Assembly: GCF_002234675.1 (NCBI RefSeq) | Contig: NC_019865.2 | Location: 32,596,612 to 32,660,611, forward strand | Origin: Oryzias latipes | Taxonomy: Eukaryota; Chordata; Actinopteri; Beloniformes; Adrianichthyidae | Length of the DNA: 64,000 nt | Reading direction: 5' to 3' | In this document: one piece after another, positions 54,735-64,000 of the stretch | Layout: each line of letters begins with the position of its first letter | Numbering within the stretch: the stretch's first letter is position 1 | Translations under genes and position numbers: made by a program | The notes under the pieces: generated by a model | Database searches by the model: none | Told to the model about the DNA's origin: nothing | Seen by the model: the letters and a program-made list of their open reading frames with translations, nothing else

Positions 54735-55550
54735 AAAAAGGATCAGGCATCAACAGTGTGGTTAGTTCCTTCTCCTCCTTGTTGCTGTGAAATGTTTCTC
54801 AGCTGTAATAACTTTTTGTGTAACCTCGATCATTTTGCTGAAAGATTTGGGGTCAGCAGGTTTCAGCTTGGTCCTTCTGGGAGAAGCTGGTGGGACAGGT
54901 TGATGTTCCGCTCCAGCTTCAGTGTGAAGGTACCTTGGATTCTACCCTTATGCTCAGCAGCAGGGAAGTCCTTCACAGCTGCTGAGTCAAACAAACAAGC
55001 ATCACTTCAGCAAGAATTCACATGAAACATGTGAAATCTGTCCGCTGGACCAAAGCCACGAAACATTGACTCACATGAGCCTTGAGTTTATGCGACCACC
55101 TGATCCGGCTTCTGCAAAGGCTTCACCTTTTGAACTGTTTTCCCTCTGCTGGTTTCTTCTGTCAGCGTCTGTCTGACAGAATCACATCTGTACTTTAATG
55201 GGCCGACACATTGAATTAGGGAAAAGCCCATTCTCTGTGAAAAGCACACGGAGCCTTTAGAGCTGCCCTGCAGCCTGAACCAATTTCACATGACAGCCCT
55301 CCAGCTGAGAGCCGTCCAAATGTTAATTAGCTGCCCCCCACCTCCACCACAGCACAGCCTCACCGGGGCAAGGATAATTGTTCATCATTTAGCCCTGCTG
55401 GCTGTCTGCAGGGCAAAGTTGGAGGAAGCGATGAGGCATGAGAGTGACTAATCGCGTCAGAGCATCTTCTTTTTATTTTCAAAGCGTGCTTTGACAGGAT
55501 CTATTCCCTGAGTGCTGCCATAACATCCGCCACAACATAAACTGGAATAT
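54735..55550. other. Intergenic, nothing recognised
   Basis: No coding, RNA or repeat signal was recognised. Confidence 0.35.
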
Positions 55551-55555
55551 TTTTT

Positions 55556-56970
55556 ACACTACTCGCAAAAAGTCAAGAATACTGTGAAAAACTCAGTGGA
55601 TGTATTGAACACAGTTTTTTTTTCTATAGTATTGTGGTGATATACTCACCTCATGTAGTGTTTTCCTCATGATGGTCTCAATGAACCGAGTGTGTGTGAC
55701 TCATTTGGGCCAAAACCAAAAAATTCTAAAAGAAAGACCATTTCAATGAAGCAGCAGTGTCAACAGTTGTTTGGTGGGTCTAAAAAGCTGTTTTAGTCAT
55801 GAACTCACAGAGATACGTAACGGACGAGCAGCTCCACCTGGCCATAGCGCCTTCAGGTTGGTGGTAGACAGTCAGGTGTTGCAGGTGAACTTGGTGAGTC
55901 TCAAAGTGTCATCAGCAGACTTGCAGTAATACACAGACCTACTGTCAGAGTTTGTGACAGACCCAGGAGTGGACCCTGCCAGTGATAGACCACAACCATG
56001 ACCAGAACCTAAAGACCTCTGACCTCAGACATGGTTTAGCAAACGCCACACAGCTGCAGGCCCGTTTACCAGGTGTGAGGGGTACTGGGGTCTCCAGACA
56101 AACCATTCACAACCGACTCCACCGCTTTGACTTAAATGACGGACGACCGTTGCAGGTGACTCCACTGACACCAATACACCGCCGTGAACGTTTGCAGTGA
56201 AGACCATCTGACCTGGACAATGCAGCAGTGGTCTACTGTCCTCTTCCCTGATGAGTGTCGGGTCGCCTTCCACAGAAATGCCGGTGGTCAGCATTGCTGG
56301 AGAAGGCGAGGAGAATGATACGCCAAGGTCAACATGGTCCCCAGGGTTTGGTTTGGTGGAGGAGGTGCAACAGTCTGGACTGGCATCACCAGTCAGAGCA
56401 AAACCTTTGGGTGGATGGTCCAGTCACTGCACGTTCTTACCTCAGAGACATCACAGAAACATCATCATTCCTTAATTCCATCAGAACACCACCAACTCTC
56501 CGTTCATGGATGATAATGCGCCAGAATTATCACAGCTGGACTTCAGGAAGTGAGAGTTCCTCATATGGTTCAGCCACCAATGACCCCTGACCTAAACCCC
56601 ATAGAGCAGGTCTGGGACCAGCTGAAGCAGAGACTGGGTGATCGGACCCCACCCCCAAATGACCTGGTAGAACTGCATGTCGTACTTGTGGAAGAGTGGA
56701 ACGCATTTACTCAGAACAGCATCATGAGGTTAGTGAGGAGCATGAACCATTGCTGTCAAGCTGTCATTGCAGCAAATGGGGGAAATACCTACTATTGACA
56801 TGGTCAGTGTTTGTTGTCATTATTGTCTTCATTTTCTGCGTAATAAATATCAAACTACAATAATGTTTCTACTCGTTCATTATTAGCTATATCAAAGGGA
56901 ACTTTTACATATTTCATTAAAATTCAGACCAAATAAGAAAACCACTCACGTAAATAACTATATTCATAAC
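55556..56970 (+). mobile_element. Tc1/IS630-type transposon relic, near full length
   Basis: The left end ACACTACTCGCAAAAAGTCA is of Tc1-like terminal type. The transposase is in pieces: VSRQTIHNRLHRFDLNDGRP (helix-turn-helix part, ~56090), a damaged catalytic centre (~56230-56400), and LNPIEQVWDQLKQRLGDR with VEEWNAFTQNSIMRLV and CCQAVIAANGGNTYY (56595-56798). Frameshifts and stops separate them. It is a different family from the other Tc1 relics in the window. Confidence 0.85.
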
Positions 56971-58009
56971 TTATTGTGAGAAGTGTATTTCAACCTGCAG
57001 AGTGCCATTGTTTTCTATGGATGAGTGTGTGTACGTGCGTGTGTGTGTGAGTGCATGTGTGGGTGGGTGTGTGTGCTTGTGTGTGAGTGCATGTGTTTGT
57101 TTGTTCATGTTTTATTCATACTGTTAATAATAAGTTCTTTCTGCTTTTCTAAGACTATCATAAGAAAATAGACACAACAGCTAAATCCGTGTGGATCCAT
57201 AAGTCTGACAGTCTGGCTTTGCTTGGATCACGAGGCCAAACCTGAGTCTGAAGGCAGAATGCTGTTGGTTCATGCTCATGCAGCCCACTCTCCCCCACAA
57301 CAGACCGTTTTCCCATGATGATGCTTGATGAGCAAAAGTTTCTGTCTGATGCATCTACTGACTCTCATTTTGAAAACAAAACAAAATCTTAGAATAGCTC
57401 TGTTTCCACGACTCAAATGGGCAAAACTTGATCAAAATTCTAGAAATGTTGAAAAAACACACTTTTGAATTTACAGTGTGTCAGTGTGTACTGTAGTGTG
57501 TCATAAATATGCAAATAAACACAAATTAATTCACGTGATAAGTCATTCCTAAACACGGATGTGAACAATACCTTGATTCACAGCAGATACCTTCACATTT
57601 CTGTCTGTCTTTATTTCATTACTATGCATGGAAGAAACAGAGAATGTTTACAGATGGGATGTAAAAAAGCCTCGATAACCACGTCTGCTTCATGAGCTCA
57701 TTCCGTCTCTCCCGGTATGGTGAGATTCCCCTACGCTGCAACGAAGCCGCTTTCCGAGGTTCCCTCTGTGTCTCTGTGGCCCACATTAGTTTGAGAGGGG
57801 GAAATAAAACAGGAATCAAGCTAGGGGATCTTTTTATTATTGTCTCTATGAAAATAACAAATATTTCATAAGATTTAGGAGGCCCAAGCTGGCTGCCTCC
57901 CCATCCTGCAGTGTCTCTCTGTCTGCCGGCAGGCCCCCAGGGACCCCCCAGCGCAGTGAGAGCGATCGCTCCAGCCCCTTGGGCCCCTTCGACTGGCTGG
58001 GGGCCTGTC
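56971..58009. other. CNP upstream intergenic DNA
   Basis: It contains an imperfect (GT)n stretch at about 57024-57110. No gene is recognised. Confidence 0.4.
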
Positions 58010-58090
58010 CAGGCTCCATCCCTTCTTCACCCAACAGTAGCTGGGAGAGTTTCAGCAACCCGCCGCCCCAGCAGGTTCAGAAAATGGATG
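58010..58090 (+). mobile_element. 3' fragment of the SINE-like repeat
   Basis: CCAACAGTAGCTGGGAGAGT and GGTTCAGAAAATGGATG are the 3' end of the family seen at 9926 and 53080. Confidence 0.6.
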
Positions 58091-58835
58091 CAAAATGTCT
58101 ACCTGTGCAGAGTTGTTGATCACATGACTCATTTGATCCAAAAACGTGTTTCCATTTACTAAATGTGTGCATTTCGATGTGTGCATTTAAAAGCCCAAAC
58201 ACTTTTTTTGATACATGCAAGTTTTTTTCAGAAATTGACTTGTTTCCATTAAGCAAATTTACTATCGCAAATCCAATTAGCACAATGTCCTAGGACCTAG
58301 TCAAAGGAAACGCGTCTGAAGAAAACTTTGAGGCTTCTGCTTTTAGCCTGGCCTGCTGGTTTTGACAGGTTGCTGCTGAGGTCCAGGCCTTTGACTTTCA
58401 CTGAAACCTGCAGAGCTGCATCATCAGAGCATCAGCTTTCTCTTTATTCCAGCCTGCTGCCAGCTGTCTTGTTGCTGGGGGGTTAACTTTTCCCTCCTGG
58501 TCTCTCCTCCTCTGTGGAGTGATGGAAGCTGCCCTCCTCCCAACAAACTCATGACCCCCTCCCCATGCAGGACCTTACAGTGAATTTAGCAGAAAACAAT
58601 TCCTGCAGATCCGAAGCTTATGAAGGAGCTCGTGCTGTTTGTGGTCACATTTACCAACCGAGCTCCTGATCCGGGTCACGTATAGGCTACGCGCAGAAAC
58701 CCGGTTTCAGTTCTGGAAAAGTCCACATGAGCGTCGGTGCTGCAGCTTCAAGGGGCGGAACACCTCAGTCAGCTTCCTCTCCCACGGGTGGGGGCATTAG
58801 TCACGGCTCATTAGGTGAGGTGACGGCATGAGGGG

Positions 58836-58843
58836 CATAAAAG
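58836..58843 (+). promoter_or_regulatory. TATA-like box of the CNP gene
   Basis: CATAAAAG lies 51 bases upstream of the gap before the CNP start codon. It is the only TATA-like element there and would give a short 5' UTR. Strength is uncertain. Confidence 0.5.
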
Positions 58844-58893
58844 CGGACCTGCAGCGCTGCGGAGCCACAACAGACCGGAACCAGAACCGGACC

Positions 58894-59318
58894 ATGAGCC
58901 TGCGCGCCTTCATGCTGTGTGTGTGTCTGCTGCTTCAGAGTGTCGGAGCCAGACCCGCTTCTGAGCTACAGGTAAGTTCACCTGTTTTGGTGGGAGGGGG
59001 GGTAACTAAGGCGAGCGCGTGCGCTAACATACGCTCCTCCCACCCCTACCCCCACAGAACCTGGAGCGGCTGCTTCAGGACCAGCTCAGCTCCACGGAGC
59101 ATCCCGAGGAGGACCGGCTGGACAGGACGCGGGAGGAACCGCAGCTGGGGGGTTCCTCCTCGCGGGAGGCGGCAGATGAAAGTGCGCTCACGCGCCTCTT
59201 CGCGGACCTCCTGAGGACCTCGAAGCGCTCGTGGGGGCGCTATAAGAAGGGCGGGATGCGGAGCTGCTTCGGAGTCCGGCTGGAGAGGATCGGCTCCTTT
59301 AGCGGACTGGGCTGCTGA
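58894..59318 (+). CDS. C-type natriuretic peptide precursor, CNP-4-like, two exons
   Basis: Exon 1 is 58894-58971 (26 codons, ends CTACAG/GTAAGT). Exon 2 is 59058-59318, after CCCACAG. The product is 112 residues. Residues 1-19 are a signal peptide (MSLRAFMLCVCLLLQSVGA), followed by an acidic propeptide (NLERLLQDQLSSTE...). The end is KKGGMRSCFGVRLERIGSFS followed by GLGC. The 17-residue ring CFGVRLERIGSFSGLGC ends at its second Cys with no tail, as in all CNPs. CNPs are secreted paracrine hormones acting through guanylyl cyclase receptor NPR-B. Arg and Glu in the ring replace the usual Lys and Asp (CFGLKLDRIG in CNP-1). Teleosts have several CNP genes; this ring fits what I recall of CNP-4, but the paralogue call is inference. 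Confidence 0.93.
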
Positions 59319-60650
59319 GGTGGGGAGGGCGCATCAAATCCCCCACTGTCCAGATCGTCCCGCGCGGGGGCTTCTCCCCCGCCTCTGTTTTGTCTGTGTC
59401 CACAGGCGCATGAGTGGGAGCGCCAGGTAGCTGACGCGCGCGCACGCGGGTGGGGGGGGGGGGGTCTTTGGTGATGCTCGATGGTGTCAGTCATGTTGCA
59501 GTAAAACTTTGATTCTGCAGTGATGAGTGTCCAGGCTTTTTTGTCTCTGACCCAAACACCTGACGCCGCAGGTGACCATACGCACGCGCACTGAAGAGCT
59601 CGGAGAAGCTTCTCTTGCCCTGCACACCCCCTCCGACAGAGTTCGCCCATGCCTTTTGGGTTTTTGAACAAACTGTGTCCGTTTGAAAATAATTGCTGAT
59701 TTTATCTATGAGTTGAGCTGCAATTCAATGTTTGGCATATTTATTTATGTATTTATTATTTGTGCTGTAAAATGGAAACAACATAAAGTCATTTGGGATC
59801 AATTCTGGTGTGCAAACATTTAATATGAAAACTGTCAAAGTGGAGTCAGGGGTGATGAGGAAAAGCAAAGCGGCATGAGTTCCCAGACTCCGCCTCAAAG
59901 ATGTGCTTCATCCAGATGTGTGCAGATGTGCAATCACTTAAATAACCAGACTCTATAGACACACACTCACACTAGCAACAACAACACACACCTGAGTCCG
60001 ACCAACATGCATTGGTGAGGAAAAAATCTCTTCAGAGTCCAAGCGTTTCTGTCTGTTTGTCCCCAAATCTGGGTTTATCAGTAACTTCTGTGCTGCACAC
60101 AGACTGAGGCCGCGCTGCTGCTTCATCTGATCCAAACAGAGCGTTCCAGTAAAAAGCTCCGCTGAGCAACGTTCTGCATTTCTATTAACTTCAAACATGA
60201 GAACTTTGTGGGACATTTCAGTATTCTCCCATCTGCTGCCACTAACAGCCAATCAGCACTGCTGGTGTTCAAGCATTGCCAATTTGATTTGACTGGGGGG
60301 GGTCTAATCACAAGAAGGTTGCAGCATGTGACCATAAATATGAAAAGTTAAACATGTACTAAAACAATTTGCATAAAGGATCTTAGCTTGAGTGAACAGA
60401 GCTTAACAGATATGATATCCTGTTTGTCACCAAAAGAGCAATTTTCCTGATGCTCGGTCATGATGAACTGGTCAGAAATCATGCAGCAGCAGCAGCTCAT
60501 TAGATAATGTGCATGCAAATGGGAAAATAAAAAATCATCTAAATAGCTTGAAAATAATAAATAGTTTGCCAAAGATGTTTTTGATTTGAAATTTGTTGAG
60601 ATTTTATTAAAAAAAATATTCACAGGTGAAGCTTTTTGCATGTGCATTTG
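59319..60650. other. CNP 3' flank, no gene recognised
   Basis: The CNP 3' UTR begins here. I find no canonical AATAAA within 500 bases; CATAAAG at about 59783 is a possible variant. A (G)n run lies at 59450-59463. Confidence 0.4.
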
Positions 60651-60658
60651 CACACAGT

Positions 60659-60878
60659 CTCTTCCACTTTCGGCTTCTCCCATCAGGGGTCGCCACAGCG
60701 AACGAGTCGCATGGTAGATTTGGCAATGTTTTACGCCGGATGCCCTTCCTGACGCAACCTTCTCAAACCGGGCTTGGAACCGGCAGAGGTAGAGAAGGGA
60801 ACAGGGAGCAGCCCGGAGTCGAACCCTGGTTTCACGGACGGCAGGCGCTGCAAACCAGCACGAGCTAAACCGGCTGCT
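60659..60878 (-). mobile_element. tRNA-derived SINE, second copy
   Basis: It is the reverse-complement relative of 35378-35606, with the same blocks (GTTCGCTGTGGCGACCCCTG; AGGAAGGGCATCCGGCGTAA; B box GGTTCGACTCC; head GCCGGTTTAGCTCGTGCTGG). CACAGT flanks both sides (60653-60658 and 60879-60884), perhaps the core of the target duplication. Confidence 0.9.
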
Positions 60879-61119
60879 CACAGTGAGATTCATTATTTAT
60901 CCTTTTTACACTATTTTGTGTATCTATGTATGCATGTATTTGTTTTTAGTGTGTGTGTGTGTATTTGTATTTGCTAAACCAGACCGATGTGCATAATTCT
61001 TGTGTAAGGGATGTTGAATTTAAAACTGGCCCTAAAAAGATCCTAAAGTCTGAACTCTTAAATTGGTAGACGCAGGAGTTTCTCACCGACTGTTTAGACT
61101 TTACACTAAATCCACTTTA

Positions 61120-61735
61120 GTCTGTAAAGACCCACTCCCATGAAAATTGTGTTTTTAGAGTTTTTAACATGTTCTTGTGGCATTTTTTACATGATGGAGG
61201 ACATTAAAAAAGAAAATTAACTCAAAATGGCTTTTCTGAGTTTTTCTTTATTCAAATAGTAATGAATCAGGAGCAGATTTTGTTTGAAAAAGCCTGTAGC
61301 TTTGACGCAGCTGCTACGGTCAGTCGGCCGGCAAAAGTCCCCCTAATCTGCTCCATTCTGATCATCCACCTGCAGACAATTAGATCCATGAATGTCTTTG
61401 TTTTCCTGGTCTCAGCTAGAATCTGGATCTAAACTGTATAGCTTGATAGCTTCAATATAGCTTGCTGTTTTTGTTGCACCGCTAATGTTAGGTTGGGGTT
61501 GTGAGAGGCTGTAAACCAGTGGGAGAGAGTGAAAACAAAGCGATGATGGGAAACTCCACGCCCACTTAGTCCCACTTACAGCTCTAAAGCAAATTTCCTA
61601 AGAACTTCTGCCGTTCAACAGAAACTATGTCCTAAATAAGACTTTATATTTTATTTTGCCTGAAATTACATAATCAGATTTAAAAGACCACTGGGAACAC
61701 TGAAAATGGATCAAAAGATGACTGGAGTAGGAATT
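61120..61735. mobile_element. Possible MITE-like repeat
   Basis: The left end GACCCACTCCCATGAAAATT and the reverse complement of the right end (TCCTACTCCAGTCATCTTTT) are weakly similar. The interior has a composition and phrases I associate with fish repeats. No second copy occurs in this window, so this is tentative. Confidence 0.3.
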
Positions 61736-62169
61736 CAATGTGTAAAATTTGTGAGCAATATTGGATCTATACAGCTGTCCGGTTCTGATCCAGATTCCAG
61801 TTCAGATGAGGAAAGCAAAGACGTACAGTGATCTATTAGTCTGGATGCATCAGAGTGGAGCGGAGCAAGGAGACTTTGGCCTGGGGGGTAAACTTTATAG
61901 TTTGTACGTAACAACTACAAACTTTTTCCAACTGCTTTTTTTGTCTTTCCCGTATTTACAACAATTTGTGTAAAGAAAAAGAAGAATTTGGCGGATGAGA
62001 CCTGCCATTGCAGCAGAAAAAAGTAACTGTGCAAATAAAAAAAGAAATTCTGCAAATAAAATAGAACGCTACAAATAAAATAGAATGCTGCAAATAAAAA
62101 AGCCACAAGTGGAGTATCTGGGATTGTTTTTGCACATACATCCCTGTGACAAGAAAGGGAAAAAAAACA

Positions 62170-62539
62170 TTCATTCGTTTTCTACCGTTTTTTTGCTTTC
62201 GGGTCATGGGGCTGTTGGAGCCTATCCCAGCCACTTGTGGGCTAAGGCAGGGTACACCCTGGACAGTTTGCCAGCCTGTTGCAGGGCCACACACACCCAT
62301 TCACACTCACACCTAGGGACAATTTAGAGTAACCAATTAACCAATGAAACATGTTTTTGGATGGTGGGAGGAAGCCTGAGACCCTGGAGAAAACCCACGC
62401 ATGCTCAGGGAGAACATGCAAACTCCACACAGAAAGGTCCCCCATTGATGTTCTGGTTCAGGTCCCCCAGCTGGGACTTGAACTGGGGGCCTTCTTGCTG
62501 TGAAGTAAGGGTGCTAACCACTGCGCCACCATGCAACCC
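62170..62539 (-). mobile_element. SINE-like tRNA-headed repeat, copy 2
   Basis: It aligns with 9926-10319 throughout, including ACACCTAGGGACAATTTAGA, GAACATGCAAACTCCACACA and the end CCACTGCGCCACCATGCAAC. The left end is TTCATTCGTTTTC. A-rich flanks (GAAAAAAA on both sides) may be the target duplication. Confidence 0.88.
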
Positions 62540-62744
62540 TGAGAAAAAAATAAAAATAAAAAAATTAGAACAGGAGTAGGAATTGGAAAACAAACGAGAA
62601 AGTGAAGGTGTTAGCATTCAGGGTCACTGTGTGTTTTCTATTATTTTTTTTACTTCATTTGTCAGCTTTTTCATCCAAAGTATTCCATTACCGTACAGTT
62701 GGACCCACATTTATAGATATGGACCAAAAAATTATTATTTTTTC

Positions 62745-63082
62745 ATCCATCTTCTTCTGTTCATTCCCTTTTGGGGTAATGGGGCTAGTGGAGCCACTTG
62801 TGGGTGAGGGCAGGGGGCACTCTGGACAGGTTGCAGGGTAGAGTGTCCACAATCACACACTCACACCTAGGGACAATTTAGACTAACTAAGGATGTTTTT
62901 GGACGGTGGGAGGAAGCTGGAGTCCCCGGAGAAAACCCACGCATGCACAGGGAGATCATTCAAACTCCACACAGAAAGGTCCCCTGTTGATGTTCTGGTT
63001 CAGGTCCCCCAGCCAGGACTTGAACCAGGAGCCTTCTTGCTGTGAGGCAAGAGCGCTAACCACTGTGCCACTGTACAGCCCC
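62745..63082 (-). mobile_element. SINE-like tRNA-headed repeat, copy 3
   Basis: This is the third full-length copy in the same orientation, 200 bases from copy 2 and slightly more diverged, with a short internal deletion after ACAATTTAGACTAAC. It ends CCACTGTGCCACTGTACAGC. Confidence 0.88.
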
Positions 63083-63539
63083 CCAGTCTCAATTTCTCAC
63101 ATTCCAGTCATCAAACGCCAAAGATGCTTTCACATATTCATTAAGGGGGTACCATGTCAAGGAAAAATTTTGTTGTGTTGATTTTACCCTGTATCTGAGC
63201 TTTCCTTCCTAGGTAGGAAGGAAAGTACCTCTTTTAACCATTGGGACACCGAAGGAGCTTTGTCAGATTTCCAATGGAATAAAATCAGTCTCCATGCGAG
63301 TACAGTGCCAAATACAATGGCATTTTCCTGGGATTTGTTTGCTTTATGTTGAGGTGTCATGATTCCAAAAATACCAATCCAAAAGTCAGGTGTCAAATCT
63401 TTTCCATAGATGTTGGATAGGACCTGAAAGATATTTCCCCATTAATTGTGGAGGTTGGGGCAGGTATATATGCGCTCATGGGGGAGTAGTCAGACCTGAA
63501 ACTGGATGGTATTGTCAACTTAGCCTACATTGTTTGTTT

Positions 63540-64000
63540 GTTTGTTGAGCAACATATCCGCCAAGCCCTCCGAACCTGTGGATATCCCAAGTGGGCATTC
63601 ACCAGATCCCAACATACAGGAAAACAAGACAAGAAGGAACAAGAGCTGAAAGGGAACAGTATTTCAATTCTGTATATCTCAGGCCTGAAAAACTAAAAAG
63701 GATTTTCAATCAATTTTTCATCAAAAAACTGGTTCATCCAAAGGACAAAATTCCCAGCTACAAACAGAGTAATGTTGTGTACTCTATCCACTGCAAAGAG
63801 AACTGCAAAGAACAGTATATAGGAGAAACAAAACAACCTCTACACAAGCGGCTTTACCAACATCACAGAGCCAACCCAAGTGGACCTGAGTCTGCAGTGC
63901 ACCTCCACCTGAAGGCCACAAACCACTCGTTCGAGGACACTGAAGTCCGAATTCTAGCCAGAGAGAAAGGATGGTTTAAGCGAGGAGTGAAAGAAGCCAT
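63540..64000 (+). pseudogene. Penelope-like retroelement, GIY-YIG endonuclease part
   Basis: Pieces in order are HIRQALRTCGYPKWAF (63555), KLVHPKDKIPSYKQSNVVYS (63731), then NCKEQYIGETKQPLHKRLYQ (63801) and HLHLKATNHSFEDTEVRILA (63902). The QYIGETKQ...R...H pattern is the GIY-YIG nuclease at the C-terminus of Penelope-like elements, which links to a telomerase-like RT. An indel or stop separates the first pieces, so this copy is probably inactive, though the last ~270 bases are open. It runs off the window. The upstream RT part is missing. Confidence 0.85.

Noticed and set aside
61120-61735. Terminal inverted repeats of a MITE
   Set aside because: Ends match only weakly and no second copy is in the window; kept as a low-confidence feature, not as a finding.

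Overview
This window looks like nuclear DNA from a teleost fish, probably a percomorph. Four vertebrate host genes with ordinary GT-AG introns are embedded in a dense, nested field of fish-type mobile elements. The organism is inferred from gene content and repeat types only; no database was searched.

Host genes, left to right: (1) the last coding exon of a voltage-gated K+ channel beta-subunit gene (kcnab family, + strand, 1539-1622). (2) dedd, a death-effector-domain protein, on the - strand with four coding exons between 11864 and 6607; the splice phases close exactly on a 389-residue protein. (3) tnnc1, slow/cardiac troponin C, on the - strand with six exons between 24432 and 21148, giving 161 residues as in other vertebrates. 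(4) A C-type natriuretic peptide precursor, CNP-4-like, on the + strand with two exons (58894-59318), 112 residues. The genes are functionally unrelated; they are neighbours, not a pathway.

Mobile DNA makes up most of what can be recognised elsewhere. 8.6-10.8 kb (a dedd intron): a decayed Tc1 transposon carrying a hAT-like MITE with an 8-bp target duplication, itself carrying a palindromic MITE, plus a SINE-like repeat with an 11-bp duplication. 15.0-17.2 kb: an L2-type LINE with a long intact reverse transcriptase ORF. 18.5-20.5 kb: an L1 ORF2 relic followed by a solo LTR. 26.5-31.3 kb: a LINE lacking its RT core, then a REL-endonuclease LINE (R4/Rex6-like) interrupted by an L2 and by another retroelement end, then a Tc1 terminus. 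32.5-38.6 kb: remains of a large DNA transposon with inverted terminal regions, two THAP-domain relics and an opposing acidic ORF resembling P2X7-like fish proteins; a tRNA-derived SINE and a solo LTR sit inside it. 42.3-50.1 kb: a full-length L1-like LINE with two intact ORFs, a very long G-rich 3' UTR, a poly(A) tail and a 14-bp target duplication, inserted into an older Tc1 relic. 50.7-64 kb: more Tc1 relics, a solo LTR, several SINEs and, at the right edge, a Penelope-like element with a GIY-YIG endonuclease domain.

The observations most worth following up are the THAP-bearing element with promoter-like inverted ends (34.4-38.6 kb), the apparently young L1 at 42.3-50.1 kb with its unusual 3' UTR, and the layered insertions, whose relative order can be read from target duplications.
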